The notes: a model not told the origin generated them from the letters alone. A stretch of 64,000 nucleotides of DNA from Protula sp. h YS-2021 (GCA_949752745.1 OX457032.1:12659543-12723542); one strand, 5' to 3'; shown: positions 1 through 15,200, numbered from the stretch's first letter. A program made the numbers and translations.

Positions 1-211
1 GATCTGTAAGAGCGCATTCACTCATTGCTACCCCTGCCGTTAAGACTTCCCGAAATTTTCTTTTGATTCGAAAGATTCGAAAGGGAATAACTTTGCAGTG
101 TGTATTTTCAAATATAATGGACTTGTCAATAATTCATTACAAAAATGGTATTTTATTATCTCGCAAAACGTTATTTTGAGGTACCAATTCCATGTGCGTG
201 ATTATTTACAG

Positions 212-3200
212 TTCCCTTGAAGCGAATAGATGTTAAAGCACTCATTCAGGGCTTCATCGCCAGTGTGGAGACAAAGCTTGTGTATGAAAACAGCAGCGAA
301 AACCCAATTGAGGCAACATTCACTTTTCCCATCGACGACAACAGTGCTGTGTACAAGTTTGAAGTATTGATAGGTGGAAAGCTCATTGTAGGCGAATGTC
401 AAGATAAGAACCAGGTAATACATGCTGTGGGGTGTGGAGAATACGAACTTCAAGGTTTGTAAATTTGCTAATTATGTCTCCCCGACCAAAGGGAGACATA
501 AGGTGTTTGTCCGTTCTGTGTGTGTGTGGATGTGCGTCCCTGTCTGTTGTGAGCAAAATGTTGTGTGCAAGATATCCAGAGAACGAAAAGTCGAATAGAC
601 TTCAAACTTGGTCGGGTTATACCTTGGTTAGGTCGACCGGTTCAACTAACTTTTGACCCGTGTTGCAGTATTAGGGCAGGCGTATGACGCCATTGCGTAA
701 AAATCTTGTGATATTTCTCAGCCACTGAACGTTGTGAGAAAGTTCAAACTTGGTGGGATTGTTGCTTGGTAGGCCCGAAAGATTCTGTCAAATTTTGTCG
801 TAAGTAGAGCGAACCAGTGCGGCGTATGGCATCATCACGTAAAAATGAATATATTTTGAACAAGATCTCATGTGCAAAATATCTCGATAACGGAAAGTCA
901 TGTCGACTTCAAATTGCATGTAGGTATTCCTTGGGTCAGTTGGACGTCAACACGTTACATATGTGTATATTGTGAACAAGATCTTGTGTGTGAAATTTCT
1001 CGTTAACGGTTAGTCGAGTCGACGTCAAATTTTATATGGATAGTCCTTGGCTCAGTCGGACAGTTCTTTTAACTTTGCGTTGCGGTTTCCCGGTATCAAT
1101 TTTGGTATCTAGTTCACACGATAATGATGCCAATCCCAACAAAAATTCGAAGTGGCCACCAGAATCTGTGATCAATTTTTCCAGGGTGAAGCTAGTGAAG
1201 TTCAGTGTATTTCACGTCTCATCAGTGAAACTCAGTGCAAGTATAATTTTCTGCTGGAACTGAATTTTAATCGGAAATTGATGTTTGGGAACTTAACAAA
1301 AAAGAACGTATATTTTATGTGAATGACCCAAAATTTACATTTCCCCCAGCCGTCTGTTGTGATGGATATATGGTTCATTAGCAACATGAAATGAGACAGT
1401 TTTATACCTTTCCTCTGGGAACCCTTCTATTAAAGGGAATTGAACAGAATTAAAATTTGTTGCAGGCGAGACAGACGTACAACGATGCCATAGCAGCAGG
1501 TAAGACCTATAATATTTTCCTTGCACTCAAAGCTACTTTGCTGCTGAAAAGTAGCAAGTCACAAAAAAATGTTGATAAAATCTAGGAAAAATATTCAAAA
1601 TGCAGTATATATTCAGCTGTGAAATGTTCATCTGTTTTATGCAAAGGTGACTCGGCGTTTCTGATGGAAGAGAAGGGGGACAGTGGTGATATATTTGAAT
1701 GTACTGTGGGCAATTTACCAGCGAAAACCGAAGCCACTGTGACCTTCACGTATGTGACGCAATGTCATGTGACCGGAAATATGGTTGAGTTTGTTTATCC
1801 CTGTGTGTTAGCTCCGCGATACACTCCTGACGGTAATTTCATCTTCAGTGTTGCTTAATGAAATTTTATGAGATACTTAGTTCATCTGTAGAATTAATTC
1901 ATTAAGTTAATGTGAAAAAGGTTCTCCCGATACAATTAACATCTCGAAAATCTGTTCAGGGTTTAATTGTAAGAATGCACTGAAAAGTTCAGTACGCAAC
2001 AGTGAAGCAGTGTGCCTGTTAGTTAAATCTGCCGTGTCTACACTTCCTCTATTTCCCGCATTACATGTAGCAGCAACGTCGGCCAGCCAGGCATCCAGCA
2101 CGAATCAGGCATCGTCCACGTCACGGGCAAGGGCATTAAAATGGTCGTCGGTGCCTGTGGGCGAACTGCCGTACAAGGCTACTGCTGTGGTTTATGTGCG
2201 CTGTTCCGAACCACAGAGCATTGAAAATGTCGAGGTGAGTGTAGGCTATAACTATGAATGATCTATTGTTTAACTGAGTTTTGAATCGAGTGGAGCATTT
2301 AAGGTTTTGGGAACCAATTTAAGATTTCAACTACGCCAGTGTGAAAAAGTGTAATTTTACATAAAGTGTAATTTTCCTCATTTCGTCGGCGTCGATCCAA
2401 TGTAGAACCCAGTGTAACATGAAGTATTTAACGAATATAACAATATTAAAAATACGCCGTATGGTGGTAGGCTTGGTATCAATTGTAAGGTTTGGGAAAA
2501 TACCAATCCGATTTACCAAATATTTAAAATTTTGATACTAATTACTGGAGAGTAAGTAATTTGCCTTATCATCTTTGAGTTGGCGGAGATTACTTAAACG
2601 CTGAATTCTTTCAAAACGCGAAAGGGCCAAAGATTGACTCAGACATATCTGATTTCTGAATAAAAGTGTGTTTGATGTTTATAGTTGAATATGGCTTTGG
2701 AAAAGAAGTCATCTTTCTTTGAAGACCAGAAGGCTAAAGTGAGTATTGCGGAAAGGCAATATTTACCTTTTTTTGTTGCAATAATCACTGCGTTGGAATC
2801 AACTAAAGTGAAATCGAAGAACGAATTTTTGTATCCGGTAATGTACCCTTCGTGTGAGCCGAGGTCGCTCATTTTTTGTATCCGATAAGGTACACTGCGT
2901 GTGTGCTTAGGTCGCTCATTTTTTCTATGCGGTAATGTATCCTTTGTGTGTGCCTAGGTCGCTCATTTTTTTGTATTTGGTAATGTACCCTTCGTGTGTG
3001 CCTAGGTCGCTCATTTTTTCTATGCGGTAATGTACACTGCGTGTGTGCCTAGGTCGCTCATTTTTTCTATTCGGTAATGTACCCTTTGTGTGTGCCTAGG
3101 TCGCTCATTTTTTCTAATGAGTTCCAGTGAGGGGTTCTGTGCTTTTCAATAGCCTTGGTTTGCATGTACAGGTTACATTGAGCAAAGGGATGAAGCTGGA

Positions 3201-6200
3201 TCAGGATCTTAGGGTTGACATTACGTACAAGGATTTGTTTAAGCCGGTGTGTTACACAGAACTTGGAGATCCCGAACGATGTGAGTTACGTTGTATATTA
3301 CGGTGAGGCCTTGCAAGCCCACTGCTGTGAAAAGAACTACTAAGTTCAATTTAAATATTCTCAAATATGTTAAATACAAAGAAATTGATAAAAGAAAAAT
3401 GCGAACCTTTTCAAAAAACATAAAAACAGGTATCAGCAGTAATTATGTAATTATATTTATGCAATAACATCAATGACAAAATTGTATATGGCTGATTTTC
3501 AGTGCTTCATGTTGAAATTCCAAAGCAGGTGTAAACTTCAGTTCTATAGTTCAAGTAACCATTTCTGAGACTTTGGGGCATTTGAGCAAGAGACTGAACC
3601 GCTTATGTGCCTGGTGTCGGTTTGTCCGTCACGAGGTTCTGCTGTGTTTAATTCAATAAAGCAAGTCACCCAGTCTGAGAATATATAAATATACAGTAAA
3701 CAAGTGATAGTTTTTAACAACGGCTTATAATAAAAACGATATAAAGAAATTTGGTTCTGTATAGCTGGCATGCTAGCAAACGACATCATGATGGTCCAGT
3801 TTAAACCGGATTTGGACAGAGGATTGGAAACACAAGACACTCGTGGGGAATATATCTTCGTTCTCGACAGATCAGGTATTGATTACTAAATCGATTGTGT
3901 AAAGTCAGTATCACCTTCATTTTGACTGCAACAGTTAAGTTTTATTCACATCATCCAATATTTTCATAATCGGTTCTTAAATATCATCCAAGCGTCCTGA
4001 CTTCACGTAACTGATGAATTGTTGAAGAAGTTTAGGTCAGCCTAGCTCGTCTTATTGCATAATTAACCCATATTTTGTTTAAGCATTGCGATTATTTTTG
4101 TAGGATTGTGACTTTGTATTTTTTAACTAGGTTGTTCTAGCGTTGTGACTCTTGAATGGTGACTCATGTGTACTCTTACGTTGTGACTGTTGTATTGTGA
4201 CTCATGTGTTGCTGTTGCGTTATGAATCTTGCATCGTGATTCATATACATTTTTTACGTTTTGACTGTTGCACCGTGACTCCTGTGTTGCTCTGTCATTG
4301 TGACTCTTGCACCGTGACTCATGTGTTGCTCTGCCATTGTGACTCTTGCACCGTGACTCCTGTGTTGCTCTGTCTTTGTGACTGTTGCATCTTGACTCAT
4401 GTGTTGCTCTGTCATTGTGACTCTTGCACCGTGACTCCTGTGTTGCTCTGTCATTGTGACTGTTGCATCTTGACTCATGTGTTGCTCTGTCATTGTGACT
4501 GTTGCATCTTGACTCATGTGTTGCTCTGTCATTGTGACTCTTACACCGTGACTCATGTGTTGCTCTGTCATTGTGACTGTTGCATCTTGACTCATGTGTT
4601 GCTCTGTCATTGTGACTCTTACACGGTGACTCATGTGTTGCTCTGTCATTGTGACTCTTACGCCGTGACTCATGTGTTGCTCTGTCATTGTGACTCTTAC
4701 ACCGTGATTCATGTGTTGCTCTGTCATTGTGACTCTTGCACCGTAACTCATGTGTTGCTCTATCATTGTGACTCTTGCACCGTAACTTATTTGTTGCTCT
4801 ATCATTGTGACTCTTGCACCGTGACTCATGTGCTGCTCTGTCATTGTGACTCTTGCATTGTAACTCGTATGTTGATCTATATGTGACTCACGCTTACAAC
4901 ATTGAAAATTTGTGTCGTCTTGCAGGTAGCATGGGTGGAGACAGGATTAAAAACGCGACGAAATCTTTATTGAAATGTCTAGAACTGTTACCAAAGGATT
5001 GCTATTTTAACATCGTCAGTTTCGGAACACATCTTGAGATTTTATTCAGCAGGTATATACTCCTTTATATATCTTATTCTCTGCTCTTGTATTGGAAGTA
5101 AATTCTAATTAAAAGATCAAACTGAAATGCAATACTTGCTTAAGTAATTATTTTATTTTTATGCAGTTAAAAATTAAATCAAAAAGAAAATTCTATAAAA
5201 AAATTGCATCTTTGTGCGCCATGTTGAATCTTGTACATCTCGTTATGTTGAGATTGGGCATGAGAAACCTGAATATTTCAAAAGTGAAACTTGAATATTT
5301 GGACGGGTACAGAGGTAGAAATTAATATTTTGTGTCAGCAGCAAACATATATTTTGGCAGTCACTCCGACTGTCACTCGCTATTTTGTCGTAAAAAAATT
5401 GAAAGTGTGAAAATCAGGGCGTCGAGGCTGCCGCTAAATAATGCAGCGTGGCAGCGGAACGCCCTTCCCTCGAGTGGATACTTGATACTTGATGCTTGAT
5501 ACTTGTGTTGATTTAAAATGTGGTTGTTTGCAGAAAGACTGGTCCATGCGGCGTCAAGATGAGCGATAATAATTTAAAAACGGCAGTGTTGAAAGTAAAC
5601 AAGATGGACGCCGATTTAGGCGGCACGGAAATGGAAAAGCCGTTCGAGTGGATCTATTCACGGTCTTGTATACCTGACTATCCAAGGCAGGCATGTGGTG
5701 GCTTTATTAGCATTCTTTGCATGGCTGTCTGGTTCAGATTTTCATATTAAATGTTCACGTCAGATGTATGTTTGTAAGGGACAAAAAGGGCTCTTTAAAT
5801 TATTATTATCGATCTCTGGTTCTTTATTTTCTTTGCTTTCTTAGCCAGCAAGTGTACGTGTCATCGGAACATTGACATGTAAGTGTAACTATAGTAAAAC
5901 CTCCGCTAGCGAAAGCCCCTAAGATGGGAAGAACCTCTGATGTCGGAGTACGTGCTTTGGCCCGCGATACTCACAGTGTCATCAGTGACCGATGCAGTAC
6001 ACGATTGCTGGGATGGGTGCAGTTAGCGCTTGTTTCCACGGTTACATTGTATAGCCTGATCAATCCCCTGCTGCTAAATAATGTCGTCATTGTCAACCAA
6101 TCAAAGCACGAATTAAAGTCGGTCAGGTCAGGAGTTCCCCAAATAATGTAGGTCAACTGGGTAAATTTTGATAACGCTGTATATATGAAAGATACGGGCA

Positions 6201-9200
6201 TTGAACCACTGCGACGTTCTTGGGCAAGTGACACCCAACTGAATGTGGTAAAGTAAATATGCTACTGCTTTGGGGTAGCATTTTTGTAAAGGTCTGGCAA
6301 GTGTACACTGTTGACCTTACCAGATGTTGAAAGTCCGATTTGGCTTATGTGATGACGTAAGCGGTAATGTTGCTGTTGTACAGGTTATATTACTCACAGA
6401 TGGTGCTTATTACCCTCTGGATAAATTTGCGAAGCTCGTTAAAGCAAATAACGGAAATACCAGGTGAGTTACGCTTGCGATTTAACACCTATACTAACAC
6501 CTATACTAAGTTAAAACTACCGTTGATTTGAAACTTGAAAAACTATCCAAACATTTTTTTATCAACTGGAATACAAACTGAACTGAAGACTGCGGTGTGT
6601 TTGCGCAATTTTACTTGAATACAAAAGTTTCGACTGTCTTGTGAAGAAAAGTAATGTGTTGTCGGTCCACCGTCGTCCTCCCCACCACACCCCCCCCCTC
6701 CCTCCCCGCCAACCTCCTGCCGCGTCGCGATGGAAGACTGGAACGATAGAAGTATGATTTGTTCTTCCGGTGCTACCCAGACTTGGGAGGATGGGTCCAT
6801 ATCTGGCGCATGTTGGGGAGTGAACTGGTTTGACCACTATAACTAGTTTGACCACTATAACTAGTTTTTACTGGCAGGGTATTCACCATGGGGATAGGTT
6901 TTGGTGCGTCCACTGCGTTGATTCGGACTTTAGCCCGGGAAGGCCGAGGACGGTGTGAATTCATGCGAGAGGATATGCACAAGCTGCAGAAACAAGTAAG
7001 CTTTGAATAGAATCCCGCCAACAGATGTCAGTGTAAGGATTTCATTAAAACCGGAAGGGGCCTTTCTGGTATGGCATGACTGAAACAGGATGTTGAGTAC
7101 TGATAGGCCTAAAGCTTTCAAACGGATAAATAATAAGCAAATGTCGAAAGTGGGTTGAAAGAAGATATGGACGACTAATCAAGTTCTTTAATACTACAGG
7201 TGGAGATGTTGTTGTCATGTGCTATGTCACCTTCAATGATGGATGTGGGTATCAAATGGGAATGCACGCCACCCTGCCGCGGCTCACTCATTCCGAAAGA
7301 GTTACCGCCGGTGTTCACGGGGCAGACGCTGGTGGCCTACATACTAGCTACCGCTCAGCCTGCACCCAGAACCAAAGTAGGTAGTTTTGATTCCGGAGCT
7401 AAGAATTAATTGGTTTACATCATCTCTTGTTGGAAACGTTTGAGTTTGGCATATTTTGTCTGCTTATTGTGTTTTGAGCTTTATTATAAAAAATACATCA
7501 AACAGTAAAGAACATTTGGTACAGTGGATTGTTTTGGAAACGGAAGAAGAATTTCTTATGCAGACCAGTACGAAAATTGTTAGCATAGCAAAATGTGGTG
7601 AGACAACTGCCATCTCCTCGTTATAATGTATATTAAGTAAAATTCAGAAACTATATTTTACGAAATTTCTTTTAAACTGTATTTAAATTTCACTCAGAAC
7701 TGACAATACGTGCTTGATACCATATGCCTTGTAGAAATCTGATTTCCGGTTATACCACGTTTATTGGGCACACCGCTTATTGTATTCACAGGCGAAGGCG
7801 AAGCAGATGAAGGTCACGCTTTCGGGTGTGCTGAACCGAAAGGACGTCACGTTGACCTCAGACTTCAAGGAGAATCTATTCGTGGATGATTTCGAGGCCG
7901 ACTTACCAATACACAGAATGGCCGCCAAAGCCTATATTAAGGAGCTCGAGGGGGACGAAGGTATGTGGCGCTGTGGGTTAAGGATGGGGGGCGGGGGGGG
8001 GGGGGGTTCGATTAACGAATCACCATATGTTGAGGATTTCATGCTCAAAGGGGAACAGACTAGTTTCAATGGGATTTGGTCGATTCGGCCCAAAACCAGT
8101 TCGGTCCAATATGGGTGAATCGTCCCAGTATTTTTTTCACCTGACCGGTTCAGCCCAAGACCAGTTCGGCCCAACTTAGATGTGTCGGCCCAATGTTTTT
8201 TAAAGAGATCAGAAACCGTTTCAATATGGCGTAAAATGGAAGGATTCCAACTTCATTTATGAAAAAGAATTAGGGGAACCCGAAGCAGAAGGCATTGTAT
8301 TTCATTTTTTTCGAGAGTGAAAGGTTTCGTTCAACACAAGGTGTGTGAGTCCCGAAGCAAGATACAAACGAAAACGCCTCTGGTGGGAACAGAGCTTGTA
8401 GCAAGGTTTTCTCGAGAAACCTGCATGTAGCATGAGGTGTAGCCATGATTTAACTATCTGCTTTGTAGTGTGAAGTGGTTTTGTAAAAGTGGAACAAACG
8501 AAAGACGGCCGTACGCCCCCATGGATTTGGTATTATCGGGTAGTAAAGTCTAAGATTAAGAATGCGGGTGATAAATTATTCTGCCCGCCGTTTTCGTACA
8601 TTGCGCGTTGTATCGAGTGGCTGACTGTTGATGATGCGTTCCGTTGGTGTAGAGTTTCGAGTATCTGACTATTGGTGATGCGTTCCGTTTGTGCAGTTTC
8701 GAGTGGTTGACTGTTAGTAATGCGTTCCGTTTCTGTAGAGTACCGAGGACAGAACCAAAACAGTATATTGCTTGTGAGCCTGTCGGCGAACATCATGAGC
8801 CGCTACACGTCCTTCGTTGCCGTTTACAAACGGTCAGCCGCTGACAAGGTCAAGGACAAGGCGGATCACGTGGACATCCCAGTAGCCGAACGGCAACAGA
8901 GTAGCAGTGTATGCTCAATATTTTTGTTCTTATTTTGGAATGGTTGGGATGTTTTTACCGTTGTTGTTAATGTAACAACAATAACTACAACGGCAACCAC
9001 GAAAGAAGGGATTGTTGGAATATCACCTTTACTTAAAACAAATGCTCCAGATAATGAGGGAAGTGTGGTTGTTTGGTTTTAGAATGGGAGGGGATAGGGC
9101 TAGCTGCCGGTAAGATCACACTGCTTTTTCTAACTGTAATAATCAGTCATTTGGGTTGCAGCTATTGTCCGAGCGACGGTAATTTAGTGCGTATAGGATT

Positions 9201-12200
9201 TGCCGCAGGTAAATTCAAATTCACTAAAACTGCCACGACTTGTAGAAACAAATGAAAGAAAAATAGGCCATAAATGGTCAATTTTCTGCGCATATGTTTG
9301 ATTGCTGTGCTGGCAGAAGCTCGTAAGTACCTTTGTTATGTGCCAGCTCTAGCTGTTCACTGTGGCAACAACTGGAGCTGACTTGTCATTGATCGTCATG
9401 GCAACGGTTACTCGGTACTTGTTGCTCTGTATCAGGTGCAGCAATTCAATGTTAGCAGACAGTATGGAGGCGGTAGTTGTAATTCATCTCAACTTTTCAA
9501 GTACCTCAACGGGAAAACCGCCGATATTCCCGCAGCTCCACAGGCAGCAAATAAAACAGGTGTGACGTCGTACAGTACGTCATCTTGCTGTTGTAAACAT
9601 TTTGGGTGGCTCTGTTTGCAAATCAATAATGCAGAAAAAATCTTTGAAAAAGTGTGGGTCTTCCCTAAAATACTGTACTTACGTCAAATAATATGATTTA
9701 TTTTTGTTGTTGTTTTGTTGTGAGGTTTATAGTTGCCCTGCATGAGAACACTTCTGGATGATATGTCATTGCCGTGTGTTCCCAGAAAGCCGTTCTCAGG
9801 AAACATTCCTCGACACGTGGTCGGAAAGCAGTAGCTCAGACGGCAGCGACATGAGCTCACCGGAAGCGGAAAAAGCTGCTCCCAAAACAGGGGAAAACAA
9901 GTGCAAACCTCGGAATCTGAAACGGAAAGGAAATGTGTCAAAGTTTACGGTTAGAAAGAGGAGGAAGATCTTAGAGTGCGTAGCAAGGAGCGTGTTTGCC
10001 CCAGGGAAAGATGGATATTACTATCCAGGCGTCGCCATAGAAACTAAAGGGTAAGACGATTATTCTTTATAACAGTATTTATAACAGTATTTTACCTCTC
10101 ATAGTTCAAGGTGTTCTAAATATGGTTCTTACTTTCCTAAGAAGTCTTTAGTTTTTTTCGGTGAATATTTGGAGCATAACACACATCAGTTAAGAGTTCT
10201 GTACAGGTGTCAATTTCTCAATTTATACAAGAGCGCCTTTAGCACGCATTTAGATCTGTGAAGGGTCTGTTCGAAAGAATTGTGTGAGGAGGAAGGTTTG
10301 TACTCGTGTGCGCATGCGTGTCATCATAGGCTTTGTCTTAAGTTTTTCTCTGGAAATTCAGAAACAAATTTATGTGAAGTATCTTTTTATGTTGGGTGGT
10401 GTTTGCAGCAATCATCACAAACTACGGTTCAAGGATAACCAGACGAAGGTTTACAATACAAATCAACTGCTAGAAGCTTCTAAGCTGTCGCCAATAGATG
10501 TCGTTAGCGTGCACGCCGGAAAACAACACTATGTGTGGGCGATGGTTTTAGAATACACTGCTGAGCAAGATGCGTATCGCGTGGCAACAGGCGACGGCCG
10601 AATAGTCCTGTGCGTAGGCCATTGTACCTGTGTACGAAGCAAAAAAGCCAGTATTAAAACGAAAAACTATATTTTCCTGGATTTGTACAGTAATCTTTTA
10701 TTCCCCACAATGGGAGGGGGGGGGGGGGATATATGCGATCGACCGTGTGTCGGTCTGTCATCAACAGCTTGTTAACACGATAACTTAAAAACTGCTGCAA
10801 GGATTTTAATGAAACTTGGTACGTAGCTTCTATGGGAACAAACACAGATCGGTATTTTAAATGGGCCAGATTCGTCCAAGGAAAATGGACCAACTGGACT
10901 TGGAAAATTTCAGCTCTTGATTGACTATTGATGGCCGTGTTTAACTGATGGGGGCCCTGTGGGGAATATATGGGCTATGCACTCTGTTCTAGTGCCAATA
11001 TAATCTCAAGCTCTTGTGATAATTTTGCTTTTGAAATCTTCTTAATTATCTGTCAATTGATTAAAATTCTTTTGAATTTGTATGTAAATATCTATAATAA
11101 AATAATGTTCGCTCTAGTTTAAATTCTCCCACGCGAGCCAGAACATTTTTTTTAGTGCGTACCGTAAATTATTTTTTTAACCCGCAACAGATGTTTGGTT
11201 CAGGATCTGGTGCTACCGCATGCCACGGGTCAGGTGCTCGCAGCCAGGTGCAGCCATGACCCAGAGCCACAAGTGTAAGAAAGCCCGTGTTCTTTTGTTC
11301 ATTAGAAATACAAACGAGTTGTGTTAATATTTTAATCATAGCAAAAAGTAAGGCCTTTCTCGATGTTTTAGACATACTATTTTTTTTAATTAAATCAGTG
11401 ATACCTCGAAGATATGGAAATGCGTTGGCTAACGTGACATAAATTTATCGTACTATTAATTACATATTAAGCACGAAAGGTGACGGCGACCACGATATTC
11501 ATTTCCTTTGTGTGCAGAAGAACTAACAATAGCCACAGAAGTACCACCTGCCAAACATCTTTTGTTTTCAAAACATTTGCTTTATGTTCTTTGCTGCAGG
11601 CTGGTGAAGCATTGTAACTCTGCTGGTAGTACCGTGGCGGTGTCGACCTCGGATCTGGCTGAGCTAGGAGATCAAGGCTGGATCAATGCTAACATTGTGT
11701 CCTTCTACATACGGTACAGTGCATGTACATTAGTGGCCTTGACCTTTTTCGCTTAAGTCCTGTGTTCATTATCTCTCTCTCTCAGTGCAAATTAAGTTGC
11801 AGCTGGAAGATTCATGATTTTTTGTTATGTTTACACACATTCCTGGTGATAACATATGCACATTTTTGTTTTTGGGATGTTTTAGCAGTTCGACTGTATT
11901 TTATATATTAACCAGCATTCCCAAGTTCGTCCTGTACTTATGTGAAAAATGTGAATCTGCTTTAAAAATTTGAAAAATACACAAACAGAGATCAGATTTG
12001 ATGATATAAGCAAAGAAGTGAGTTTACTTGTAAATTAAGAGGAGGGTTAATTTTGTTTAAACACAATGGTTCCCGCGCGCCTGTACACTGTTTGCTCTTG
12101 TCTCCCCAGTTAAGGTTGAGGGCTATTGTTTGCAGTTACGGGTGAGGGCTATTGTTTGCTTATCAGTCTCGGAGATCCGAGAGCCGGGGTAATTTGTTTG

Positions 12201-15200
12201 TATATAGTGCTAGTCGGTATCAGGGGGGATTAAATCCTTAGTATAAATAAAAAAGCGCTACTGGCTTTGCCACATTGTTCTTAGCAGCGGCAGCAAATGC
12301 ATAACAAAGTGTAAAATAAAAACAACGATAGAAAGGCATGGCAGAATCTGAGGATTTTAAGAAATATTTAACGGATAGAAAAGTAAGACAAGGTACTATA
12401 GAGAAATTGATAAAAGAGGAGCTTGGTGACATGGAACTTCTCGCCGAAATGAATAGTGAACATATAACAAAAATGAAGCTGTCAACGGGGCAAGCTATAG
12501 CTCTAGGGAAAGCTATTTCAGAGTTGAAAAGAGCAAAAACTGCACAAAAACCCACACATACCGACGACAGCCAGCCACCAGAGCTCATCCCAGCAGCTGG
12601 GATACCGGTAGTGGACACCCAGGCACTGCGAGATAGGGATATCAACGAGCTCCTGAACTCAGTCAAGGAAGCAGACCTCCTCATCCAAGGGAACACCCCA
12701 GACCCTTGGCTGCAAGGACGGACGCCAGGTACAGTGAAACCTCTACTTATTCAGGATTTCTGTGGCCTCGTTGTTAGCCCCAACGAAGAGGAGTCGTTTC
12801 AGATCGGGTCAGCTCGGTTAATTACCGATTCGCGTGGGCAAAAGCCTACTCCAGCGGCCACAAGTGTCGAGCAATACTTAGTGGGATCTACTAGGATTAT
12901 GGCCGAACTTTTACGCACGGGGCAATTGGCCTGTACTCCGACCGCGATCTCCTGTTACATTAAATATCAGATAAAAATCGGGGAGTACCTTCAGACATAC
13001 CCACGCGATAGAGTAATGCTCATGGATCAAGAATACCGTATACAGCAAGCGGCCGGTTTGCTCAACTGGGGGGACGATTCTTTCCATTTGGAACTGAAAT
13101 ACCTTACCAGCGACCCAACAGCAAGCAAACCACTGAACCGACGGGACACCGTACTTAAGCCACGCAAACCCGCACCAGTTGACCCGTCCTCAGGAATCGA
13201 AATCTGCAGAAATTACCAGTCCCAGCAAGGCTGGTCCCGTTCGAATTGCAAATTCGCGCATGTCTGTATCAAACCAGGTTGCTTCAAATCCCACCGTGAA
13301 TCACGCCATTGATATTACGACGTCTCTAGCCCACTAAAGGATAACTTAGACACATGGCTATGCAAACTGAAAACGGATAAGGATTATGATTTCATAGTAA
13401 ACGGATTAATACATGGTTTTGATATTATAACACCAGGACAAGAACTAGCCCCTGTCGATTCACCCAACAGCCGAAAAGCCGAACTGACCCACAGATCAGA
13501 GGTCGAAAAGCAGATACTCGCAGAAATAGCTCTTGGGCGCCATATCAAAGTGGCCCAAAAACCTGATATTATAAGCCCATTATCTTGTGTACCAAAGGAT
13601 GACGGGTCTGTTCGTTTGATACATGACTGCTCCCAGCCCCCCGGAAATAGCCTAAACGACCACGCTACCTCTGATAAACATTCTTTTGTGACAGTTGACT
13701 CTGCTGTGAATCTGATAAATCAAGGCTAGTTTATGTCAAAAGTGGATCTTAAAAATGCATATAGATACGTTTCAATTAGCACAGACTCTCAACGAGCACC
13801 GGGACAAAAATGGAAATTTTCTGGTGACAGCTACTACACATACATAGTAGACACCCGACTCCCTTTTGGAGCTTCCCTAAGTGTTGGCGTTTTTCACCGT
13901 ATTACACAAAGTGTTGTGCGCATGCTCAAACGGAAAGGCGTCTGCGCCATAATATGTTTTCTAGATGACTTTTTTATCGCTGCAGAGTCCTATAACGACT
14001 GCACAATGGCTATGGACCTGCTTCTTCAAACTCTCGAGAAACTAGGTTTTTCTGTAAGTTGGAATAAATGCGTGGGACCCTCGACAAGAATCACTTTTTT
14101 AGGTATAATTATCGACTCAGTCAGCGGTACGCTCTCCATACCACAGGATAAGCTTAAAGATATCATGACCACTCTGACGACCTGGGACTTTGCGAAAGAG
14201 CGTGCAACCAAACATGAGCTCCAGGTGTTAATAGGCCGTCTCAACTGGATTAGCTCAGTTGTTTATTGCGTTCGGCCTACCCTTCGACATCTAATAACGA
14301 TAATGACAACCCTTAAAAAGCCACACCACCGCGCACGCATATCGCGCGATATGCAAACTACCCTGCGCACAATCACGGATCTATGCAGGCGCTTCAATGG
14401 CACGTCATTTATGCTTAAAAGAACGGAGCCCGAAGCTGCATATATCGTTACCGATTCCAGCATACAGGGTGGGGGCGCCGCCCTAATACAGGACTCTAAA
14501 GTCCTAGACTGGTACTACAGCAATTGGGATAGCGATTTCCCTCGAATAGCGAAAACGCATATAAATATCAAAGAGCTAGCAGCAGTAACGCTCGCGATAC
14601 GCATCTGGGGTGCACTCTTCAGAAACAAGACTATTGTAATACGTACCGACAACACAGCTTCTCTCCATGCGGTTAACAACGGGGCTATTTGAAACGCACT
14701 TGGCAGCGATTTACTACGCGAATTATTGATTCTTTGTACGTGTCGTAATATTCGGATAGTTGCAAAGTACATATCCACTGAAAATAATTGGATGGCAGAT
14801 TCAATCAGCCGGATCCATGTACTTCCGCATGCTACATATGTCAGTCATCGAGTGTCAGGCCTCGACTTCTTTAGCCACATGTCTACTAAATCCCGTGATT
14901 TCATACTACAGGAGTGGTTCAGCAGGAGAGGTTACTGGATAACGAGCTAACTACTTACCGCCCGGCGGCGTTCTCGGACACAACCAAAGCGTCCTACCGC
15001 ACCCATCGTGATACCTACCTTCGGTTCTGCTCTTTTTTTGGTTACACCCCCGCCCCCGCGAAGGCGCTGACCTTGGCGCGCTTCGCCGCGTTCCTAGCAC
15101 GCACACTCAAACCTACCTCCATACGCTGCTATATCTCGGGCGTGCGCCTGCTTCACCTGGAACTCGGCTACCCAAGCCCAAGTGACGATAACTGGACACT

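Noticed and set aside
4152..4886. Long open frames on both strands (244 and 196 residues)
   Set aside because: Products of the 39-bp minisatellite, inside an intron of the VWA gene; no domain or composition typical of protein.
5924..6240. Opposing 75- and 87-residue frames
   Set aside because: Intronic, no recognisable domain, and no splice-compatible link to the VWA gene.
11518..11599. Upstream extension of the exon at 11600 (EELTIATEVPPAKHLLF)
   Set aside because: The stretch before 11600 looks like a pyrimidine-rich intron end with CTGCAG. A phase-1 donor for the longer version exists only as a poor GTATTA. Kept as a less likely alternative.
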